Positions 25,501-34,600 of a stretch of DNA of 64,000 bases are shown here, in pieces. Origin of the DNA: Hofstenia miamia (lineage: Eukaryota > Xenacoelomorpha > Acoela); assembly GCA_004352715.1 (NCBI GenBank), contig SCFE01000006.1, forward strand, positions 2,243,217 through 2,307,216. The letters are read 5' to 3'. The notes under the pieces are model-generated. The model was not told the DNA's origin. It saw nothing but the letters and a program-made list of their open reading frames with translations, and made no database searches. Made by a program: the position numbers and the translations under genes. Each line of letters begins with the position of its first letter. Within the stretch, counting starts at the first letter, position 1.

Positions 25501-28500
25501 GTGGACTTATGGATAGAGAGAATATGCGACCAATCTCTTTCACGATGTTGCTATTGGAAAAAGAAAATAGAATATATACAATATATATATATATATATAT
25601 GCAATAATAATGAATGACTTTATTTAGCCGCTGAAGGCTGCGATGATTCTTCGGACGACGAATGGAGAAAGTGACAACATCATCAAAACGAGTGGAGCGA
25701 GAATTAAAAAACTTATTAAAATCAAAAGGATCAAGATCCAATTTGCGAGTGAGCAAGCGATTGAACAGGAGGAGATTGCAGGCGTAGATTGACAGCGAGA
25801 GAGGGGATAATTTGAGAAGAGCGTCTTTGTATGGCAAGGGAGAGATCCATTTGAAGGCACGCTTCTGGAAACGTTCCATAGAGTGGAACGAGGAACGAAA
25901 AGGCCATCAACAGGGAGATGCATAGAGAAAAATGGCGCGCGGAATGGACTTGAACAATGTGAGTTTCACAGCAGAAGTGGAATTAAAGGGAACATTGCGG
26001 AAGAGGGCAAAGAGTGAGGAATTAGTTTTGCTAAGACGTAAGGATACATGACCAGACCAGAAAGTTGAACTCCAAGATGAGTATGGTGAGTTGAAAAGTT
26101 CACAGGAAGAGGAAGATCAGAAGGGGGAGATACAGAAAAGGAAATACCCCATGTCTTGGTTGGGATTAAATCAATATAGTTAACGGAAGACCAAGTGGTC
26201 AAAAGCTCAAGATCAGAGGTAATATTGAAGGCGAAAGAACTACCAAAGTTGAAAATCGCAGTGTCATCAACGTACAGTAGACAGGATGAGTTGAGGACAG
26301 ATTGATGGAGGTCGTTGATAGCAACGAGGAAGAAGAGAACAGCAAACACAAAACCTTAAGGAGCACCACTAGAGACAAGAGCAGGAGAANCCGCTGAAGG
26401 CTGCGATGATTCTTCGGACGACGAATGGAGAAAGTGACAACATCATCAAAACGAGTGGAGCGAGAATTAAAAAACTTATTAAAATCAAAAGGATCAAGAT
26501 CCAATTTGCGAGTGAGCAAGCGATTGAACAGGAGGAGATTGCAGGCGTAGATTGACAGCGAGAGAGGGGATAATTTGAGAAGAGCGTCTTTGTATGGCAA
26601 GGGAGAGATCCATTTGAAGGCACGCTTCTGGAAACGTTCCATAGAGTGGAACGAGGAACGAAAAGGCCATCAACAGGGAGATGCATAGAGAAAAATGGCG
26701 CGCGGAATGGACTTGAACAATGTGAGTTTCACAGCAGAAGTGGAATTAAAGGGAACATTGCGGAAGAGGGCAAAGAGTGAGGAATTAGTTTTGCTAAGAC
26801 GTAAGGATACATGACCAGACCAGAAAGTTGAACTCCAAGATGAGTATGGTGAGTTGAAAAGTTCACAGGAAGAGGAAGATCAGAAGGGGGAGATACAGAA
26901 AAGGAAATACCCCATGTCTTGGTTGGGATTAAATCAATATAGTTAACGGAAGACCAAGTGGTCAAAAGCTCAAGATCAGAGGTAATATTGAAGGCGAAAG
27001 AACTACCAAAGTTGAAAATCGCAGTGTCATCAACGTACAGTAGACAGGATGAGTTGAGGACAGATTGATGGAGGTCGTTGATAGCAACGAGGAAGAAGAG
27101 AACAGCAAACACAAAACCTTAAGGAGCACCACTAGAGACAAGAGCAGGAGAAGAAATAGACGAGTTGATTTTGACACACTGACGACGATTGGACAGGTAA
27201 GATTGGAAAAGTTCGATGTATACAATGTTTCATGTAAAAATATTTGTTAACTGAAACGTCTGATCAAATTACAGATACATTCTTGCCACCCGTTACATTC
27301 AAAATGGGTTGGTAATAGTGAAAACTAAGACAACTCTGCTGCTCACTAAACAGCATAAGCTCAACAGCAGTAATGATCAAAAATAGCTCTTTATACGAAC
27401 AAAATACAACATGTTTCTATCCAATTGTATAAATTAAACTCGACTAAGACGAGAAACTTTCAACATGAAAAGTTAAATAAAACACAAGAACTCAGGAATA
27501 TTATTGCAAACAAAAAAAATTACTCTATAAGGCTGTGAAGGAAGGCTGGAAGAAAATGTATTGTTGTTGTGGCGTGATTGATGCCGTTTAACTTGAACAG
27601 CGCTGATGACCAAATGCATAACAAAGTAGCATTTGAGCGCCATGCAACAATGCTTTACTTTCTGACGACTGGCAAAAACATCTTCATCCCGTTGGTATAA
27701 GCTTTCATCATCAACCCTGAGAATTTCCAAGGTCGATATCTAAAATTTTAAAAGTTGTCATTTACTAAAAGACGTTTGGCTGACGATTATATAAACCAAA
27801 TCAAATATACTAAAAATTGAAGTAAGCTTCAATCAACGTATCAAACAAAAATTTTGCGAATCACTTAATGAAGAAAAGAAGATGCAAATTTCTAAATAAT
27901 TGTGTCCAGTAAATAATATTCATGCATGTAATTATAGGAAATAGAAGCAAGTTTATGTCACTATGTGATTTTGCGTTACGAATAGGTGAAAAATTATTAA
28001 GGAACCGGGATTTTAATATTAACTCAAAACAAAACTGAAATTCTTTTTTTTATACAGCACTGAAACTAACGGTGTTAAATAATTTCCGAAGGCCATCCAA
28101 CGAATCGAAAACGTCAATCATAACCCGAAAATTGAAAACTTCGGCGAGGAACATAGTTGCATGGCATTTCGCAGATTCGTGTGATGAGTCTAAAAGCCAA
28201 AGAACATACTTCATCAATTGTGTTAACATTTCTTTCGGTAGCTGACAAACCTAAACGTATAAATAATAAAAACTGGAAATTTTAATTAAAATAACACGTG
28301 AAAAGAGTCTATATAAGACGATGTAGTACAACAATGATGATTTTGTTACAGTTACATTCAAATAAAAACCATCATATCATATCAATATATCATTGTGAAG
28401 ACATCCGTCAAAGTGGTCGATAGTCAGTGTTTGAAAACAAATTTAGCTGCAAATTTTTATAGTTATGTTGAAATTTTTAAATCGGTTGCAATTTAGTCAA

Positions 28501-29422
28501 CTACTTTAGTTAGGAATGCGAAATTTTACAAATGATGGAATTCACAAAGTCTATTCATGGAAATAATTTACTTTTTCATAATGGACACATTTATGAATAA
28601 GAAAAATTGCAGGTGTTCTTTCCGGTAGTAAATCAATTAACTTAACCTCTCAGAGCCCAATGTGCCATTTTAGCACATTACATAAACTACTTTCCTGCTT
28701 GTTAACTATTTGAACTTTCAAATGTCTGTTATGTTGTAATTATTTACTTACTCATCTGTAATGCTTTCCATTGTGTCATTTAACCTTAAACTTACTTTTG
28801 CAATCTTTGCTATTAACTTCAATTTTATTTTCAGTTAAATTTTCTGTTGATAAATGGCTAGTTCATCAAAAGGCAACTTACAAGGAAGGTATGCATGTTT
28901 CTTTAAAATTTTACATTAACTAAATATACATACTTGTTGTTGAAATAGCTGTTATAGATAAATACCTATATTCATAAAATCATATGAATTATATTAGAAT
29001 ATATGAATGTGCTAAATTTAGCACATTGGGCGTTGCTTATACATATTTGATCATTTAGAAAGAAACAATCATTTTCAGTAGAACAACTGATGGAATTTTT
29101 TAATAATGACAGTGAAATCGAAGGCTGGGCTAGTGATGATGCTGAAATCATTACAAGTGACAGAATAAGTTGTGTTGATATTCAGTCTGAGGAAAATGTT
29201 GAGCCTCCTGCAAAGAAAAAGTGTTGTAATTCCTACAAGTGGACAAGCAGCAAATTTCCTCTATTCCATTTAAATCAACCTTTTGCAAATGAAGCGGTTC
29301 ATCCCCATCCAGATTTTATACAGTTGAATCCCTATCAAGCCTGCAAGCGATTTTTATCTGATGAAATACTTGATAATATTGTGTTTAACACAAATCTATA
29401 TTCAGTGCAGGTTATCATTGTT

Positions 29423-29453
<31 letters not shown>

Positions 29454-31560
29454 GGGCCCTTTGTAACATAGATTAATATTAATTGGAACTTCAATACAAC
29501 TTACTACTGATGAATTGGAGAAATTCATAGGTATTTATTTCATTATGGGAGTGGTTAAAATGCCCAATGTTCGAATGTACTGGGAACACTTTACACGAAT
29601 ACATACAATTGCAGATAACATGTCGAGAAATCGATTTTTGGAAATTTTAAGATATTTGCACTTTGTAGATAACAATGGGAATAATGACAGAGAAGATAAA
29701 TTATGGAAGATTCGCCCTTTGCTTAGAAAATTTCGAAGTTCCGTTTTATCTGAAGCAGCCCCAGGTTGTGAACAAAGTATAGATGAAATAATGATTCCAT
29801 TTTCAGTACACAGCAGCATAAAGCAATATATCCCAAATAAGCCTTGTCCATGGGGATTTAAGCTATGGGGGCGTGCAAGCAGGAATGGATTTCTGCATGA
29901 CATTGATGTCTACACGGGAAAAGTACAGTTTCCAGACTGGAGGAATGCTTTTGGACTAGGCGGGGAAGTCGTAATGAACCTGTGCTCAACACTGACACCA
30001 AAATATTCTTTTAAAATATTTGCTGATAATTTCTTCTCTTCTATTGATCTTGCAAGTGAATTATTGTCTAAAAATTGTTTCTATACTGGCACTATTCGAG
30101 CAAACAGATTAAGAGGCTGTATCTTAAAATCTGAAAAAGAATTGAGAAAAGAAGGGCGGGGAGCTATTGACTCAAAATGGTGCCGAAATAAGAATTTTGC
30201 ATGTACAAGGTGGTTTGATAATCGAGCAGTCACTCTAATATCATATGAGTCTACATATCAAGATGCAGGCTCTGTTAAACGGTGGTCATCTAAAGAACAA
30301 ATCTTACATTTCAGTGAAAAGACCAACCGTAGTAAAATCATAGAATGAATGCATGGGAGGAATTGACAGATTTTGTTCTTTATACCGTCCAGGCATTATT
30401 TCAAGCAGATGGTATATGTATATATTCTATTTTTTACTAGATGCATGCATTGTAAATTCTTGGATACTATTGAGACAATTAGAAAAGGATTGTCCTCTTA
30501 AAAAATTCCGAGTGGAAGTAGCAGAAGGATTCATCAAATGTAGAAAGATAAAGGTTACTCTAATATATTTATATTACCACTTTATTTTTAGGTAGGTATT
30601 CTGTCCAGCAATTGCAGCGGGAACAACTAAATAAAAGAAACTCTGTTGTTTCACATTTGCCAGAGTTTAGTGAGATAAGAGATAGATGCAGACATTGCCA
30701 CAATGCCAAAACAGACATCACCTGCACAAAATGCAAAATTCGACACTGTTTAAACAAAAACAAAACTGCTTTTTGAATTTTCATTCAATATAATACATCT
30801 TTGCGATCTCATTTTTTTAGATATTTTCTGAAAAGAAAGCCCAATGTTCCAAATATGGCACATGACAAAAAAAATGTCATAAATATTTTTTTTGGAAAAA
30901 TGGACATGTAGTATATATTTTTTAATGTTAATATGCATATATTAACATACAAAATAGAAATATATCAGATAGTTATACCCTTGGGCGCTGAGAGGAGATG
31001 CAAAGCCAGAGGAAAAAGTATTGAACACAATGTTACTCTGAAAATAACTTTTAATTTATTTAAAATGCTCTACATTTTGTAATTAGAAATTAACAAAAAT
31101 TGTAAATGCGATGAAGATATTGCTTCAAACAGAGTGAGGAATGACATAAAGTTGAAGATTGATGTACATGTACAAGCGCTACAAAGTTCTGTACAATTGG
31201 AAAATGCAGTTGTTCATAATTGTTGTGTTTCAATCGTAATATTAAATTTGAGTTATTAACTAAAAGTTTTCCAAAGGAATCTCGTCATTTTACATCAACT
31301 GTATATATCTCTAATTTTTCAGGATAATTAATTACACTTGTTTGGTACACTAACCATACGAAAAGCAATCGTTACAATTATTTAAAGTATTTCGATAGGG
31401 AAAAGTTACAGTTGTTACTCTTGCAATACGACAATTGTAATAAAAATATAGTATTGACAGTATATTATTTATAGAAATTTAGCCAACAGAAAGGCTACAA
31501 TAATCCATTTACCCATTTTAATTTTTACATCTATATGATAGTCTTTCATATTAAAATATA

Positions 31561-31610
<50 letters not shown>

Positions 31611-34600
31611 GTTTATTGTTTCTTACATTAAATGCTGTAATTCAATAACATGGGGTTAATTCGGAATTGCTGGGTCAAGGATGCGCCATAACGTCTGCAA
31701 AGAAAACAATGTTTCAAAACTATTAACAACTTTTTGAGAAATGATAAATGTTTGATTGTTACAATTTAGGTATATTATTCTACAGCTGTAGGAGAAAGAT
31801 CTCTAGACTCATCTAAAAGCAATTTTCGGGGAGCTAATGCGAAGATGCATAATAAAATATTTGTCTAACCTCATGTAGATTCCACATTGTTAGCAGTATT
31901 TTACGTGTTGAATATTAAAACTGTTTATTGGATCAGAATTTCAATGTTAATAAATTAGGAGTGTAAAAGTAGCCTACCCGTTCAAATGCATCTTTGCTAC
32001 AGGCAATGTAATAAAGACACATAGATACTGCTGCAGTAGCGACTGAAGGACGAGGAATTTGTAGTAACTTTTGCAAACCACCATTTTGAACAAATTCAAT
32101 GGCAAACCTTCGATGACACAACAGCCCTGATAAAAACTAAAATAGTAAAATAAACGGTAAATATCATACTGAAAACCATTGCTTCAAACTTAAAAAAGCT
32201 TGATTATATGCAAAGAGATCAATAAATAGAGTACAAACCTTTAAACCTTCAAATGATAGACGGATGTCTTTAGTTAGTTTCACATCGAGGTAATGAAGAA
32301 TGAGTTGTAAAGATTGATGTTCCAAAAATGTTGACAAAAGCTAAAAAATATATTTACGGAATACATGTATATGAAATAGATTAGTTTAGCAAACAATATC
32401 TTAGAACAAAAAATATAATGATTTACTGTACGGTGTGCAATCTAATAACAACAATGAAACTACAGAATTAGAAGATGAAAGTAATTAAAAAACAAACCTC
32501 TTTATACTCTGCCAATGGTGTTAAAAACTGCAGCATTAATCGTTGACGCATATTATCGGTCAATGGGTGCAATTCGTAAGTTCCAAATAAATATGGAGAA
32601 ATTTCTGCCCAGCTGCTATTACTGGTTTCATCGGGTCCTATGCTGCTTTGATGTTCTGATAAATTTGAGGCACTGGTTGAAACTTGCAGTCTAGTCCGCT
32701 TTTCGGGTGTAATAATGTTTGGCGATGCTGGTCTTTTACTGCCAACAGCTAAATTTAGACAAATCCATATATTTTGAATAGAAAATATTTGTTTAGTTAA
32801 TGAGCTGTTTGAATTTATCACAACTAGTAGGGTGGAGTGAAAAAAAGTTAATTATTTGAAAAAGGGGTTCTAAAAGCTACTTCGGCTTCAAAAAGTTTTT
32901 ATGTAGTTTTCATTTTAAAACTCTGCTGGCTATTCCTATTTTTCCTTGCAAAATTCTCCAAATATTTTCAAATTTAATAGTTATGACCTCATCCTGTACA
33001 TTTTGTAGTCATTCACAAAACCAAGAAAAATCATTAAAACTTTCCCAAGTTTTCATCAGACAGAGTTTTTGTGTTCTTCTTTCCATTTGTATAGAAAATT
33101 CCAAGTAGGCATTTCTCTTGTTAGAACAACTGAAAAAAACTGCCAAAATGAGGAAAAATTAATGAATATATTAGTTAAAATGGCAGCTGTTTTGTTTTTT
33201 CAAGACAAATTATAAACACTAATCCGGAAAACTCGGTGTAGAACTTTTATGTTGGTCTTAAAAAATTTCATTGATTACTATTGTTTTGTTAGAAGCTATA
33301 GCATATTTACAAATTTCGTCTGAATATATATAACACTGCAAACGTTAAAAAGTAGATTTTATTAAATCAACGTACGCTGGGGTGCTAAAAAAGTTTTAGA
33401 AGTATTAGCTTGTGATTCGGCACTATCGCCACAAGATTCCAAGGAATTTTCTGTCGACTTGCGAGCAAATTGGGCAAATAGTCTCTCGGTTGGTTCCTCA
33501 GTAACTTGTGTAGAGGCTTGAATTGTACGATTTTTGAAATCATGAAGTATATTTAAAGATGGTACTACCTAAATATGCACTTGAATAAAAGTCTAAAGCA
33601 GCAAGTGAGTACATCTTATATGATTTACCGTTGCTTTATGGAAATGCATGCACTTAAACGTTTTAAAAATCAAAATTACAGAAGGTCAAGTTGTAAATAA
33701 TTTAACACTACAGCATTTTGTGTTAAGCTTACGAATTTGTTGATACTGGTAAAGTAAAAAATATAAAACTTACAAATTAAGGGGTACCCCCACAGAAAAT
33801 TTACCAAAATACTATAAATTGTAACATTTTTTATATTTATTAAATTTAGTCAAAATATACTTCTTTAAACATATCCAATATAATTTTTCAGAAAATACAT
33901 CCAAATTTCATGAAAAATGTAAAAATATCTGACAGTTTTAGCTTATTTTTGTCCAAAAATGCACCTTAACAGTGTTTTTCCACTTTTCGTTTTCTTGCAT
34001 TTTGCAAATTTTTGGCAAAAAAATCTTCAAGAAGGAAAGGGCACCAACATCAAATTTGGCATGTATATAGTACACCCGTTGGTCTATGCAAATACCGAAA
34101 TATTTTTTATGTTATGTCTTTAATTTTTTAGAAAATTGGTTTACGCATATTTAACGAGCTGAGAATTAATTAAAAATGAAAAATTTATGCATGATACAAC
34201 TTATCATTTCATAAATTGCACAAAATCTCTCTGTGGTTGCATAAGGCCCTTAATTAGCTTTAATATGACATATGGTTTGCCTATATAAATGATTTACATC
34301 ACCTGAAAAAAATGGCCACAAAGTATATTCTTTTGTTTCCTTTGCATTAAGTTCCCATGGCAACTAAATTTCCGATTCCTCCGAAATTTTGTCTTTTCAA
34401 CTTTACAAATTTCGGTTATTACATGCATACCATTATTGTTTAATATAACCTCAAATCCGAGAAAATTAATTTTCTGTGGGGGTGCCCCTTAAGAATCTAA
34501 TAAAAAGTTACAAATAATTTGTTGAAACTTTGAACTTTAACACATTTATGACTAACAGACAGCAGTATGAATTCTCAGATTTCGGTTTTAGGGTGTTTGT

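Noticed and set aside
31640-31697. Possible exon with TLWRILDPAIPN after a TTTGCAG acceptor
   Set aside because: It ends at once in a stop and the flanking exons already join contiguously relative to the human protein.
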